From Spirochaetaceae bacterium (GTDB lineage: Bacteria > Spirochaetota > Spirochaetia > SZUA-6 > Bin103): a stretch of 64,000 bases of DNA. Position numbers and translations under genes: made by a program. The stretch is taken from positions 1 to 64,000 of the forward strand of contig JAPPKD010000128.1 of the NCBI GenBank assembly GCA_028820215.1. Direction: 5' to 3'. Positions 33,456-42,345 of this stretch are shown one piece after another (position 1 is the stretch's first letter; the number at the start of each line of letters is the position of its first letter). The notes below the pieces were generated by a model that was not told the origin of the DNA, made no database searches, and saw nothing but the letters and a program-made list of their open reading frames with translations.

Positions 33456-34514
33456 ATGGACGGTGCCTTCAAGTTCGACTTCGACGACCACTTCGGGAGT
33501 CTCATGCGCGCGTGCGACGGGGAGTTCCGCTTCACCGGCGGCGCCGAGCCGGAGATCCGGCAGTGGCAGGCCGGATTTCGCGACAGCCTGCGAACCCACC
33601 TCGGATTGGCGAACGTGGAGAACGATCTTGCGGGGTTCGTCCCCACCGCGCAGCGGTTCGACAGCGAGGACCTGGGGGCGTACACGCGGGAGTCGTGGCG
33701 CATCCTGACCGAGCCGGCCGTGCCGTTGCCCTTCTATCTGCTGCGGCCCAAGTCGGCGGCCGACACGCTCCCGCTCGTGCTCACCCCGCACGGCCACGGC
33801 CATCCGCACGTCTACGTCGGACTCTTCGACACCCCGGAGGAGGAGGCGCAGATCCGCGAGGGGGAACGGGACATCGCCGTGCAGGCCGTCGAGCAGGGGT
33901 ACCTCGTGATCGCGCCGACCACGCGAGCCTTCGGCGAGACGCGATCCCCGGAGGACAGGGAACAGAACAAGACATCGTCGTGCCGCCAGCAGCTCATGCT
34001 CGACCTGCTGGTCGGGCGGACGCCTATCGGTGACCGCGTGTGGGACATGTCGCGGCTGATCGACTGGGCGATCGCGCACCAGGGCGCGGATGCCGCGCGC
34101 ATCGCCATCACCGGCAACTCCGGCGGCGGCACGGTGTCGCTGTTCGCCGCGGCCTGCGACACGCGGATCTCCGTGGCGGTTCCCGGCAGCTACTTCTGCA
34201 CGTTCGCCGGCAGCATCGGCTCGATCGCCCACTGCGACTGCAACTACGTGCCCGGCATCCTGCGACTGGGCGAGATGCATGACGTGGCCGGCCTCATCGT
34301 GCCCCGCCACTTTCTGGCGGTCACCGGCAGGGACGATACGATCTTCCCCATCGCTCATACGGAGGCAGCCTTTGCGCAGCTCGCGAAGGTGTACCAGGCG
34401 CTTGCGGTCCCGGAACGGTGCGAGCTGTACGTCGGCGACGGAGGCCACCGCTACTACAAGGAGCGGGTATGGAGCTTTGTGGAGGAGGCTTTCGCTGCGC
34501 GCTCCGCCGCCTGA
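33456..34514 (+). CDS. Alpha/beta hydrolase (acetyl-xylan-esterase/dienelactone-hydrolase-like)
   Basis: A 352-residue alpha/beta hydrolase. Nucleophile Ser222 lies in IAITGNSGGGTVS; the oxyanion-hole segment is VLTPHGHGHPHVY; the acid is in FLAVTGRDDTIFP and the catalytic His in VGDGGHRYYKE. The N-terminal ~80 residues, before PFYLLRPK, form a lid or cap typical of the Abhydrolase_7 / DUF1749-like esterases found with polysaccharide genes. No signal peptide. It could deacetylate sugars. It begins 5 nt after the PhyH fragment, which may have supplied its upstream region. Confidence 0.75.
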   Translation: MDGAFKFDFDDHFGSLMRACDGEFRFTGGAEPEIRQWQAGFRDSLRTHLGLANVENDLAGFVPTAQRFDSEDLGAYTRESWRILTEPAVPLPFYLLRPKSAADTLPLVLTPHGHGHPHVYVGLFDTPEEEAQIREGERDIAVQAVEQGYLVIAPTTRAFGETRSPEDREQNKTSSCRQQLMLDLLVGRTPIGDRVWDMSRLIDWAIAHQGADAARIAITGNSGGGTVSLFAAACDTRISVAVPGSYFCTFAGSIGSIAHCDCNYVPGILRLGEMHDVAGLIVPRHFLAVTGRDDTIFPIAHTEAAFAQLAKVYQALAVPERCELYVGDGGHRYYKERVWSFVEEAFAARSAA

Positions 34515-34515
34515 G

Positions 34516-34908
34516 CTAGCCTACCAGTGTCAGGCGGGTGCGGACGCTCCCCGGCAGTGAGGACAGCGCCGCCGCCAAGGCCTCGCTCTCTCCGCTGAGG
34601 GTGCCCACGGGGTTCACCGGCGAGGCGGCGCGCGGCTCCGTGCCGTCGCTGGCAGGAGTGGGGCCGAAGAACACGCAGAGCGCGCGCCCCGGCGGCCAGT
34701 AGGCCACCTCCCCGATCTCCATCACCTCGCGCGCCGCAGGTTCGGCGCCCGCGGTCACGCCGCAGTCACCGTAGTACTCGTCCCCCCAGCGCGAGAGCCG
34801 GATGTCGAGGGGACAGGCGGCGGCGATGGCAGCCGCCGTCGCCGAGTCGTTGAACCGCCCCTCGAGAGCCACGCCGCCGATCTCGAACCGAAAGGTCTGC
34901 ATTCCCAC
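34516..34908 (-). CDS. Cyclophilin-like fold protein
   Basis: A 130-residue protein with the hallmark of the cyclophilin-like (PF04126-type) family: N-terminal FRFEIGGVALEGRFNDSATA, EYYGDCGVTAG and GEVAYWPPGRALCVFFGPTP ending ASD. The fold resembles peptidyl-prolyl isomerases but the family has no proven activity. GTG start at 34908 follows a TATCGT box by 6 nt; ATG 34902 is the alternative. It converges on the hydrolase gene (1-nt gap) and is divergent from the desaturase-like gene. Confidence 0.7.
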   Translation of the reverse strand: MGMQTFRFEIGGVALEGRFNDSATAAAIAAACPLDIRLSRWGDEYYGDCGVTAGAEPAAREVMEIGEVAYWPPGRALCVFFGPTPASDGTEPRAASPVNPVGTLSGESEALAAALSSLPGSVRTRLTLVG

Positions 34909-34914
34909 GGGGCT

Positions 34915-34920
34915 ACGATA
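34915..34920 (-). promoter_or_regulatory. Candidate -10 box of a leaderless promoter for the cyclophilin-like gene
   Basis: TATCGT on the minus strand with a 6-nt spacer to the GTG at 34908. On the plus strand the same DNA gives TACGAT about 17 nt before the ATG at 34936, so the divergent genes may share it. Confidence 0.3.
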
Positions 34921-34971
34921 TGCCGGCGGTCAGCGATGGACAACGGCTGGGGGTGCCGCTACGCTCGCAGC

Positions 34972-35964
34972 ATGGCCGAAGCCGACGTCCAGCAGCGCGA
35001 CCGGCGCGGCGAGTGGCTGCCGGACTCCTTGCCGGAGCCGTCCCCGCTGTTCTCCTGGCCGCTCCGGCTCTTTCCGGTGCTGAAATACCTGGTCAACCTC
35101 TATTGGCCGTACAACATCTTCTACGCCGCGATCGCCCTGGTGTGCTGGCTGTGGTTCACGCCCGACCTGAGCCGCACCGGCTCCTTCGCGGTCGGCTGGA
35201 TCGCCGAGATCTACGCCCGCAACGCGGTCCTGATCATCGTCCTCTACGGTGCCGTGCACCTGCGGCTCTACACCCAGCGCGCCCAGGGCGACCGCTACAA
35301 GTACAGCAATCGCTGGCCGAGCTCCAACAACCGCGTTTTCCTGTTCAACAACCAGACGCGGGACAACATGTTCTGGACCCTGGTTTCGGGCGGGCTGATC
35401 TGGACCGGCTACGAGGCGGTCACCTTGTGGCTGTACGCCAACGGCGCGCTACGGATGGTCAGCTTCGCGGCCAGCCCCGTGTACTTCGTGCTCCTGATGC
35501 TGGCGGTCCCGTGGCTGCGCACGTTCCACTTCTACTGGACGCACCGGATCACCCACTGGAAACCGCTCTACAAGCTCGCTCACTACGTGCACCACAAGAA
35601 CGTCAATCCCGGCCCGTGGTCGGGTCTGGCCATGCATCCCGTCGAGCACCTGCTGTACTTCAGCGGCGTGTTGCTGCACTGGATCATCCCTTCGCATCCG
35701 CTGCACGGGATCTTCCACCTCATGCATGCCGGGATCGCTCCGGTTCCCGCCCATACCGGCTTCTTCAAGATCGAGGTCGGCGACGAGCACGCGATCAAGC
35801 ACGGCGGCTACTTCCACTACCTGCACCACAAGTACTTCGACTGCAACTACGGCGGTGAGAACATCCCGCTCGACAAGTGGTTCGGGAGTTTCTGCGACGG
35901 CTCGCCCGAATCAGAGGCAGAGATGCGTGCCCGCCGCAAGCGCCTGAAGGGCGCGTCGGCCTAG
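34972..35964 (+). CDS. Sterol desaturase / fatty acid hydroxylase family membrane protein
   Basis: About 330 residues from ATG 34972; ATG 34936 would add 12. Four or more membrane segments (YNIFYAAIALVCWLWF, NAVLIIVLYGAVHLRLY, MVSFAASPVYFVLLMLAVPW) and the three histidine boxes that bind the di-iron centre: HFYWTHRITHW, HYVHHKNVNPGPWSG and HYLHHKYFDCNYGG. These enzymes hydroxylate or desaturate lipid substrates with oxygen. Its stop overlaps the stop of the SelA-like gene (CTAG). Substrate not predictable; hopanoids or fatty acids are possible. Confidence 0.85.
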   Translation: MAEADVQQRDRRGEWLPDSLPEPSPLFSWPLRLFPVLKYLVNLYWPYNIFYAAIALVCWLWFTPDLSRTGSFAVGWIAEIYARNAVLIIVLYGAVHLRLYTQRAQGDRYKYSNRWPSSNNRVFLFNNQTRDNMFWTLVSGGLIWTGYEAVTLWLYANGALRMVSFAASPVYFVLLMLAVPWLRTFHFYWTHRITHWKPLYKLAHYVHHKNVNPGPWSGLAMHPVEHLLYFSGVLLHWIIPSHPLHGIFHLMHAGIAPVPAHTGFFKIEVGDEHAIKHGGYFHYLHHKYFDCNYGGENIPLDKWFGSFCDGSPESEAEMRARRKRLKGASA

Positions 35965-37118
35965 GATTCCGAGGGGGCCTGCCCGCCGGGGGCCAGGTCG
36001 CGCTCGCAGCGGCGCAGCGCTTCGATCACGATCGGCACCTCTTCGGGCTCCATGCACATCGGCGCCACCGTCACCTCACCGGGGGACTCGCTGCCGCAGA
36101 CCACCGGCGGGTCCTGGGCGCGCAGGTGGTCGAGCACCTGCTGCTCGCCGACCCCGCCGCGCAGCCGCAGCCTGGCGCGGGCGATCGGCTGTCCCGCCTC
36201 GCTGTAGGGGTCGCGCTCGGCCGCGAAGAGCCGGCTGCCGGCCAGCGCCGCGCAGATCTCCGCCACGGCATCGTCGGCCCAGCCAAGCCGCGCGTCCTCG
36301 TCGTCCTCCAGGTACTCCTTGACCGCCCAGTAGAGGCCGACGATCTCCTCGCGGCCGGTCTTCATCATCCGGCCGTGGCCGTAGTTCGGGAAGCCGATGC
36401 GGGTGACGATCTCCAGGAACCACCGCTCGCCCACCAGCAGGCCGCTCGACTGCGGGCCGCGCAGGTCCTTGCCGCCGGAGAACAGCGCCGCGGTCGCGCC
36501 GGCCTGCGTGAACTTCCAGAGGTTCTCTTTCGGCGGGAGCTGCGCCGCGCAGTCGATCACCAGCGGCAACCCGTGCATGCGCGCCACCGCGACCGTGTCC
36601 TCGAAGGGGAGGCCGCCCTGCGTCGTCCAGCCGTGCTCGGCCTGGAAGAAGAAGATGGCCGCCGTGCGGTCGGTGATGTTGTGCGTGAGCGCCTCGCGCG
36701 TGATCGGCTCGATGAAGTTCGCGTAGCCCAGGGTCTTGGTCCGCACGCCGAGCTGCTGCAGCACGAAGTCGTACGGGTTGTGGTGGGCGGTGAACACGAT
36801 TACCTCGTAAGCGCCGATCTCCTCGGGGCTCAGGTAGCGGATCGGCCGGCCGGCGCGGCGCTCGACGGCCGCTGCGGCGCACAGGTACAGGCCGCTGTCG
36901 GCGCCATTGGAGACGAACGCCGCCTCGTTGCGGGTCAACTCGGCCAGCCGCCCGTGCACGGCGGCCTGCAGCGCCCGGATGTCGGTGTAGCTCCGCGCCG
37001 CCTCGTTCATCCGCTTCAGCGTCGACTCGCGCATGCGCGACCCGCCGAAGGCGGTGAAGCCGCCGGCGGCGTTCACCAGCCGCGCGACGCCAAGGTGATC
37101 GTAGATGTCCTCCGCCAC
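35961..37118 (-). CDS. SelA-like PLP-dependent enzyme
   Basis: A 385-residue fold-type I PLP enzyme of the SelA/DgaE-like group. Evidence: LVNAAGGFTAFGGSRM at the N-terminus, RNEAAFVSNGADSGLYL, PLP-contact VIDCAAQLPPKENLW, and the Schiff-base lysine in LFSGGKDLRGPQSSGLLVG. True selenocysteine synthase is larger and works with SelB/SelD, absent here. Relatives such as D-glucosaminate-6-phosphate ammonia-lyase act on amino-sugar acids, which fits the sulfatase and Gfo/Idh neighbours. GTG start at 37118 is supported by GGAAGAGG upstream. Confidence 0.78.
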   Translation of the reverse strand: MAEDIYDHLGVARLVNAAGGFTAFGGSRMRESTLKRMNEAARSYTDIRALQAAVHGRLAELTRNEAAFVSNGADSGLYLCAAAAVERRAGRPIRYLSPEEIGAYEVIVFTAHHNPYDFVLQQLGVRTKTLGYANFIEPITREALTHNITDRTAAIFFFQAEHGWTTQGGLPFEDTVAVARMHGLPLVIDCAAQLPPKENLWKFTQAGATAALFSGGKDLRGPQSSGLLVGERWFLEIVTRIGFPNYGHGRMMKTGREEIVGLYWAVKEYLEDDEDARLGWADDAVAEICAALAGSRLFAAERDPYSEAGQPIARARLRLRGGVGEQQVLDHLRAQDPPVVCGSESPGEVTVAPMCMEPEEVPIVIEALRRCERDLAPGGQAPSES

Positions 37119-37200
37119 GCCTCTTCCGTCCGGTCCGCCTACGATAGGGACGCGGCCTGCCGGCCGCAACCGACGGCGTACGCGGGGCGGAAGCCGGGGC

Positions 37201-38631
37201 TCAGTCGGTCGAGACGGCCGGGAATCCCGATGCGCCGATGCCGAACTCGCCGTCGTGGAAGCAGCTCTCGCCGGGGGTGCGGCGGTCGATGCGGTCCACC
37301 TGGCCCGAGCCGGACACGGGAAAGCGCGTCCCGTCGAGGCGGGGATCGACGAATCGGTCGAACCACCGGATCAGGCGGCCCCGCAACTCCTCGACCACCG
37401 GGCGGCGCGAGCGCTCGTCGGCGAGGTTGCTCCGCTCGTCCTGGTCGGCGGTCAGGTCGTAGAGCTCGTGCGCGCCGTACGGGTAGCGGTGCACGTATTT
37501 CCACTCCGGGGTGCGGATCATGCGGACCGGGCCGTACTCGTCGTAGACGACGACCTCCTCGCGTGCTTCCTCAGCCTCGCCTTCGAGCACGCGCACGAAG
37601 CTGGTCCCCGGCAGCTCGGATCGGTCCGCGCCGTGCGATGGCTCCTCAATGCCCAGGTAGTCGAGCAGCGTCGGCATCACGTCGTACTGGCTGGTCATCG
37701 CGCCGGCGCTCGCGCCCTGCCTCAGCCGGGCGGGGTGGCTCACGACCATCGGCACCTTCACGGAGTTCTCGTACATGTTCAGCGGAAAGGTGCCGTTGCC
37801 CTTGCCCCAGAAGCCGTGGTGGCCGCAGGAGAAGCCGTTGTCGCTGGTGAAGACGATCAGCGTGTCGTCCCGCAGGCCGCGTTCCTCCAGGCGGTCCAGG
37901 ATCCTCCCGACGTTCAGGTCCATTCCGGTGACGGCGGCGAAGTAGCCCTTCAGCTTCTCCCGGTTGCCCTGGCATTGCCGGGTCAGCCCTATCGCCCACG
38001 GGTGCATCGGCTCCTGCGGACAGGACCGGAACGGGCAGTCGTCGTAGGAGTCCACGATGTCCTGCGGATGGCCCTCCCACGGGCTGTGCGGGGCGGTGTA
38101 GTGCACGCCGAGGTAGAACGGCACATCGCCCGCGCCGTCGATGAAGCGCAGCGCGTCGTCGGTGATGACGTCGGTGACGTAGCCGGGCTCCGTGACGGCG
38201 CGTCCGTCCCTGACCATGGGCGCGTCGTGGTACGGCCCACCTCCCTGCTGATGGACGAACCAGTGGCTGAAGCCGGCCTGCGGGGTGAGGCTGTCGCCCA
38301 GGTGCCACTTGCCGCTCAGTCCGAGCCGGTAGCCGTGCGCGGCGAGGATCCCGGTACAGGTCCGCTGTCCCTCCAGGTAGCTTACCGCGTCGGGCGGCAT
38401 GTTGCGGCCGGCGATCCAGTCGTGCACGCCGTGCGCGGAGGGGATCGTGCCGGTCAGCAGGCTGGCCCGCGCCGGTGAGCAGACCGGCGACGCGCAGAAG
38501 AAGTTGTCGAAGCGCACGCCGGTGGCTGCCAGCCGGTCGATGTTGGGCGTGCGGATCTCCGGGTTGCCGTAGCAGCCGGCGGCCCACGGCCCCTGGTCGT
38601 CGGTGAGGATGAAGACGACGTTCGGACTCAT
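37201..38631 (-). CDS. Type I sulfatase
   Basis: A 476-residue formylglycine-dependent sulfatase: metal-binding VVFILTDDQGPW, and the active-site CSPARASLLTG with Cys51, Pro53 and Arg55, the consensus for conversion of Cys to formylglycine. Later motifs GKWHLG, HYTAPHSPW and the second metal site IVFTSDNGFSCGHHG are present. No signal peptide is seen, so it may act on imported sulfated sugar or glycan fragments in the cytosol. The maturase (anSME or FGE) is not in the window. The ATG overlaps the stop of the upstream Gfo/Idh gene (ATGA). Confidence 0.92.
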   Translation of the reverse strand: MSPNVVFILTDDQGPWAAGCYGNPEIRTPNIDRLAATGVRFDNFFCASPVCSPARASLLTGTIPSAHGVHDWIAGRNMPPDAVSYLEGQRTCTGILAAHGYRLGLSGKWHLGDSLTPQAGFSHWFVHQQGGGPYHDAPMVRDGRAVTEPGYVTDVITDDALRFIDGAGDVPFYLGVHYTAPHSPWEGHPQDIVDSYDDCPFRSCPQEPMHPWAIGLTRQCQGNREKLKGYFAAVTGMDLNVGRILDRLEERGLRDDTLIVFTSDNGFSCGHHGFWGKGNGTFPLNMYENSVKVPMVVSHPARLRQGASAGAMTSQYDVMPTLLDYLGIEEPSHGADRSELPGTSFVRVLEGEAEEAREEVVVYDEYGPVRMIRTPEWKYVHRYPYGAHELYDLTADQDERSNLADERSRRPVVEELRGRLIRWFDRFVDPRLDGTRFPVSGSGQVDRIDRRTPGESCFHDGEFGIGASGFPAVSTD

Positions 38632-39713
38632 CCGCCCGGGATGTACAGGCTCCGGTCGGTCACGGGCAGGGCGACGCGGGCTCCGTCCTGCAGGTGCGAG
38701 CAGGCCACGCCGAACTGGACCTCGACCGACTGCATGGTGATGTCGATGCGGCCGGCCGTGGGTTCGCCCGTTTCCAGCTCGCGGATGATGTCCCGGATCG
38801 TGCAGATCGTCGGGCTCTCCCCGCGCGGCCGGATGATCGTCTGTTCGACCTCATCGCCTCCCGTGCGGTGCAGGAAAATCAGCTCGCCGTTGTCCCACGC
38901 GTGGGCGTGGCCGGCGGTGCCCTGCACCTCCAGGTCGAAGCCGGAGCGCGGCACGAAGTGGCCCTCGGCGCCGCCGCGATAGCCGACCCGGAAGAAGTCG
39001 ACCATCGGGTCGCCGATCTCTTCGCCCGGCGGGCGTTCGAAGCGGTGAGCGGCCGCATCGTAGCGCGGGTGCTGCTTGGTGGGTGGCGCGGCGGGGTCGT
39101 CCGGCTCCTCGAGCCGCCCCTCGACCCACTCCGGCACGGGATCGCCCAGCATCATCGCCACCAGGTCGAGGGTGTGCGGGTGGTGCTTGATCAGGTCGGT
39201 GCGGGCGTGCAGGGTCGCGAACCGCGGCTCGCCGATCTCGCCGCGCTCGATCGCCGCGCGCAGCCGCTTGAAGCCGTCGTGATGGCGGCGCATGGCGCCC
39301 CAGTTGAAGGCCACGCTGTTCGCCTTCAGGGCATCGCGGATGCGGTCGGCCTCGGCCAGTGATGCGCAGAGCCCCTTTTCCGCGTAGATGCCGCGCACGC
39401 CGTGCTCGGCGGCGAAGACGATCGGCTCCGCGCGGGCGAAGCTGGGCGTGGTCACACTGACGAGATCCGGCTTCTCCCGCTCGATCATGGTCCGGTAGTC
39501 GAGGTAGGTGTTGGTGACGCCGAAGCGCTTCACGAAACGCTCCAGCCGCTCCTCGCCGCGGTTGGCGACGGCCACGACCTCCACCTCGTCGATGGCCGCG
39601 TAGGCGCTGAAGTGCCCGTACGGCCGGCTGAAGCTGTCCGGCGGAATCTCGTCCTCGATCAGTCCGCCCATGCGGCCGGTGCCGATGATCGCCCCGCGAT
39701 AGGTCGCTCCCAT
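38628..39713 (-). CDS. Gfo/Idh/MocA-family oxidoreductase
   Basis: A 361-residue NAD(P)-dependent sugar dehydrogenase: N-terminal Rossmann motif GAIIGTGRMGGLIEDE, cofactor pocket VVAVANRGEERLERF, catalytic-lysine EK motif GIYAEKGLCAS, and WGAMRRHHDGFKRLR. Shares the GxxRMGxxID-type N-terminus with the three tandem paralogues at 39788-43425 but is more diverged. First gene of a two-gene operon with the sulfatase. Probably oxidises the sugar released by that enzyme. Confidence 0.85.
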   Translation of the reverse strand: MGATYRGAIIGTGRMGGLIEDEIPPDSFSRPYGHFSAYAAIDEVEVVAVANRGEERLERFVKRFGVTNTYLDYRTMIEREKPDLVSVTTPSFARAEPIVFAAEHGVRGIYAEKGLCASLAEADRIRDALKANSVAFNWGAMRRHHDGFKRLRAAIERGEIGEPRFATLHARTDLIKHHPHTLDLVAMMLGDPVPEWVEGRLEEPDDPAAPPTKQHPRYDAAAHRFERPPGEEIGDPMVDFFRVGYRGGAEGHFVPRSGFDLEVQGTAGHAHAWDNGELIFLHRTGGDEVEQTIIRPRGESPTICTIRDIIRELETGEPTAGRIDITMQSVEVQFGVACSHLQDGARVALPVTDRSLYIPGG

Positions 39714-39773
39714 CCTTATCTCCTTGTCACTCCAGGTCGTCGCCGGTTCGTGGCGTGCTGCGCACAGCGGCAG

Positions 39774-39779
39774 TATGCT
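39774..39779 (+). promoter_or_regulatory. Candidate -10 box, Gfo/Idh paralogue 1
   Basis: TATGCT with an 8-nt spacer to the ATG at 39788. The stretch TATGCTGACACG-t-CATG is repeated almost exactly before paralogue 2, with one base changed. Confidence 0.4.
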
Positions 39780-39787
39780 GACACGTC

Positions 39788-40867
39788 ATGCAGGACACCT
39801 ACCGGGCCGTCCTCATCGGCTGCAGCCGCATGGGCGCCTTCATCGACCACGAGACCGGCAACCGGGATTATATCGTCCGTCCGTACTCGCATGCCGCCTC
39901 CTACCGCGCGTGCGAGCGCACGGAGCTGGTGGCGTGCTCGGACCTGCGGCCGGAGGTGATGGCGGAGGTCGGCCGGCAGTACGGGATCCCTCCCGACAAG
40001 CAGTACCTGGACTACCGGCGGATGATCGACGTCGAGCGGCCCGACATCGTCAGCATCGCCACGCAGCCCGAGGGCCGGGCGGAGATCGCCGTCCATGCCG
40101 CCGGGCACGGCGCCCGCGCGATCTACTGCGAGAAGGCGATGGCCGCCTCCCTGGCGGAGGCGCAGGCGATGGTGGACGCGTGCGAGCGCCACGGCGTGGT
40201 CTTCAACCTGGGCACGCAGCGGCGCTGGCATCCCGGTTTCCGCACGATGCGGGACGTGATCGACGGAGGGCAATTGGGTGCCCTGCTCTCGGTCATCATC
40301 CAGGAGACCGCCGTGTTCGACGGGGCCAGCCACTACTTCGACAACCTGCTGTTTCTCGCAGGCGACCGCCGCGCGAGCTGGGTGCAGATGCAGCTTCGGG
40401 ACGGCGACTGGACGCTGGACGGGGACCGGCTCACCGGGGACCCCGACGCCCACGGGGGGATCGGGTTCGAGAACGGGGTCGTGGCCTACGCCGTCCCTTC
40501 GGCGCAGGACGTGGCGTTCGAGGCGCGCTGCGCGGACGGAACCGTGCGTGTCACCCAGCAGCACGTGTACTCGATGCGCCGCCGGGTGCACCCGGGCCAG
40601 CGGCGCAGTCCGTTGGTCGACGTGCCGTTCCCGGAGTGGCAGCCGGTCAGCGCCAACCTGCGGCTGGTGCAGGACCTGGTCCGCTCGCTCGACACGGGCG
40701 AGCCGCCGGCCGGCGGGGTGCGGGTCGCGTACGCCGCCACCGAGCTGACGTTCGCGGCGATCGAGTCCCACCTGCGGGGAGGAGCGCGCGTGGACCTGCC
40801 GCTGACCGGCAGCACGGTGCGGCTCGAGCGCGACCGGGCGCCCCGGCAGCCTCGTTTCCAACCATAG
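39788..40867 (+). CDS. Gfo/Idh/MocA-family oxidoreductase, tandem paralogue 1
   Basis: A 359-residue dehydrogenase: Rossmann motif AVLIGCSRMGAFIDHE, EK motif ARAIYCEKAMAAS, and GTQRRWHPGFRTMRDV, then a C-terminal alpha/beta domain with LPLTGSTVRLERDRAPRQPR. Highly similar to the two following genes over the whole length. Likely a sugar or inositol-type dehydrogenase. It is followed by a short stub of an amidohydrolase gene (40882-40960), showing that a larger unit was duplicated. Confidence 0.87.
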   Translation: MQDTYRAVLIGCSRMGAFIDHETGNRDYIVRPYSHAASYRACERTELVACSDLRPEVMAEVGRQYGIPPDKQYLDYRRMIDVERPDIVSIATQPEGRAEIAVHAAGHGARAIYCEKAMAASLAEAQAMVDACERHGVVFNLGTQRRWHPGFRTMRDVIDGGQLGALLSVIIQETAVFDGASHYFDNLLFLAGDRRASWVQMQLRDGDWTLDGDRLTGDPDAHGGIGFENGVVAYAVPSAQDVAFEARCADGTVRVTQQHVYSMRRRVHPGQRRSPLVDVPFPEWQPVSANLRLVQDLVRSLDTGEPPAGGVRVAYAATELTFAAIESHLRGGARVDLPLTGSTVRLERDRAPRQPRFQP

Positions 40868-40881
40868 GAGAGCGACGGACG

Positions 40882-40960
40882 CCGGACATGACGCTGATCA
40901 AAAGCCCACTCGGCGCGTGGCTTCCAGCCGGCGCACAACCTGGAAGGGCTGCCGCACCTG
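40882..40960 (+). pseudogene. Amidohydrolase gene stub 1
   Basis: About 78 bp match the intact amidohydrolase gene at 44031-44109 (encoding PDMTLILAHSARGFQPAHNL and the following EGLPHL) with one small indel and a few substitutions. The rest of the gene is gone. It occupies the position after Gfo/Idh paralogue 1 that the intact amidohydrolase holds after paralogue 3. Confidence 0.85.
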
Positions 40961-40980
40961 TGTGGTCCGTTTCGCGGTAG

Positions 40981-40986
40981 TATGCT
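40981..40986 (+). promoter_or_regulatory. Candidate -10 box, Gfo/Idh paralogue 2
   Basis: TATGCT with an 8-nt spacer (gacacgcc) before the ATG at 40995; the same arrangement as for paralogue 1. Confidence 0.4.
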
Positions 40987-40994
40987 GACACGCC

Positions 40995-42083
40995 ATGAAG
41001 GACACGTACAAAGCCGTCCTCATCGGCTGCAGCCGCATGGGCGCCTTCATCGACAACGAAGTCGTCGACAGGGAATACATCGTGCCTCCGTATTCGCATG
41101 CTGCTTCCTATCGCGCCTGTGATCGCACGGACTTCGTGGCGTGCTCAGATCTGCGGCCGGAGGTGATGGCTGAGGTCGGCCGGCAGCACGGCATTCCCGC
41201 CGACAAGCAGTACCTCGACTACCGTGAGATGGTCGACGTCGAGCGGCCCGACATCGTCAGCATCGCCACGCAGCCGGAGGGCCGCGCCGAGATCGCGGTC
41301 TATGCGGCTGAGCACGGCGCCAAGGCGATCTACGCTGAGAAAGCGATGGCCGCCTCCATGGCGGATGCGGAGGCGATGGTAGAGGCGTGTGAACGGCACG
41401 GCGTGGTCTTCAATATCGGCACGCAGCGCCGCTGGCATCCCGGCTTTCAGAAGATGAAGGAGGTGCTCTCAGACGGACGGATCGGCACCCTGCGGACGAT
41501 CCTGGTGCCGGCCAACAACCTGTTCAACGGCGCGAGCCACTATTTCGACAATCTCATGTACCTGGCAGGCGACCGCCCGGCCCGCTGGGTGCAGATGCAG
41601 CTCCTGGATGGCGACTGGAGGATCGAGGGTGATCGGCTCACCGAGGATCCGGCGGCGCATGGCGTCATCGCCTTCGACGGCGGGCTGCTGGTCTACGTCG
41701 TGGCGCCGGTGCACGAGAACGAGGTGCAGGCGCGCTGCGATGACGGTTCGGTACGGGCGACGCAGCAGCAGGAGTTCCTCTTGCGTCGCCGCGAGAGGCG
41801 CGGCGACCGGCGGGCCGGGTTCGTCGATGCGCCGTTCCCGCAGTGGCAGCCCGCCAGTGCCAACCTGCGGCTGGTGGAGGATCTGGTCCACGCGCTCGAC
41901 ACCGGCGAGCCGCCGGTCGGCGGCGTACGCGTCGCGTACGCGGCCACCGAGCTGATCTTCGCGGCGATCGAGTCGCACCTGCGGGGCGGGGCCAGGGTCG
42001 AGCTGCCGCTCACCGGCAGCACCGTGCGTCTGCACCGCGACCGGGCACCGCGGCAGCCCAGCTTTGAACCGCGGCGTAGCTGA
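40995..42083 (+). CDS. Gfo/Idh/MocA-family oxidoreductase, tandem paralogue 2
   Basis: A 362-residue paralogue: AVLIGCSRMGAFIDNE, AKAIYAEKAMAAS and GTQRRWHPGFQKMKEV. It differs from copies 1 and 3 most in the substrate half (PANNLFNGASHYFDNLMYLA, VVAPVHENEVQARCDDGS), so ligand preference may differ. The DNA also shows more substitutions than copies 1 and 3 have to each other. Intact, without frameshift. An eroded amidohydrolase fragment follows. Confidence 0.87.
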   Translation: MKDTYKAVLIGCSRMGAFIDNEVVDREYIVPPYSHAASYRACDRTDFVACSDLRPEVMAEVGRQHGIPADKQYLDYREMVDVERPDIVSIATQPEGRAEIAVYAAEHGAKAIYAEKAMAASMADAEAMVEACERHGVVFNIGTQRRWHPGFQKMKEVLSDGRIGTLRTILVPANNLFNGASHYFDNLMYLAGDRPARWVQMQLLDGDWRIEGDRLTEDPAAHGVIAFDGGLLVYVVAPVHENEVQARCDDGSVRATQQQEFLLRRRERRGDRRAGFVDAPFPQWQPASANLRLVEDLVHALDTGEPPVGGVRVAYAATELIFAAIESHLRGGARVELPLTGSTVRLHRDRAPRQPSFEPRRS

Positions 42084-42202
42084 AAGGGGGTCGAAGCGTC
42101 GCTCTGTAAATCATCCACGACACCGGTCGGAACCCCTCCGAAAACGTCAGAGACACCGGTGCCGTAGCGACGCACTGGTTGCAACGACCCCACCCGCCAA
42201 AC
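42084..42202. repeat. Short repeats between paralogue 2 and the amidohydrolase stub
   Basis: GACACCGGT occurs twice as a direct repeat (42119-42127 and 42152-42160), flanked by GCGTCGC (42096-42102) and its inverse GCGACGC (42167-42173). The stretch is unlike the corresponding DNA after paralogues 1 and 3. It may be the eroded end of an insertion sequence, but no transposase is left. Confidence 0.25.
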
Positions 42203-42275
42203 ATGTCCAAGTCCAGCCAAGGAAGGAACCTGTGGCGCCGGCTGGACACGGGCTGGGATCTGCCGGCTGTCCCCT
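42203..42275 (+). pseudogene. Amidohydrolase gene stub 2
   Basis: Begins with ATGTCCA...CCAAGG, like the start of the intact gene at 43443, then skips to a ~46-bp stretch similar to 43555-43600 (encoding LWRRQDTGWDLPGCP in the intact gene, here LWRRLDTGWDLP). The remainder is deleted. Together with stub 1 it shows that each Gfo/Idh copy once had its own amidohydrolase. Confidence 0.75.
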
Positions 42276-42345
42276 CGCTGGCCGCCTCGCGTGCGCGCCG
42301 ATCTGACCGATCCGGCGGACTCCTGGTATGCTGGATCGCAGGAAC

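Noticed and set aside
35961..37118. SelA-like gene as true selenocysteine synthase
   Set aside because: No selB, selD or tRNA-Sec gene is near, the protein is shorter than SelA, and the neighbours are sugar-sulfate genes.
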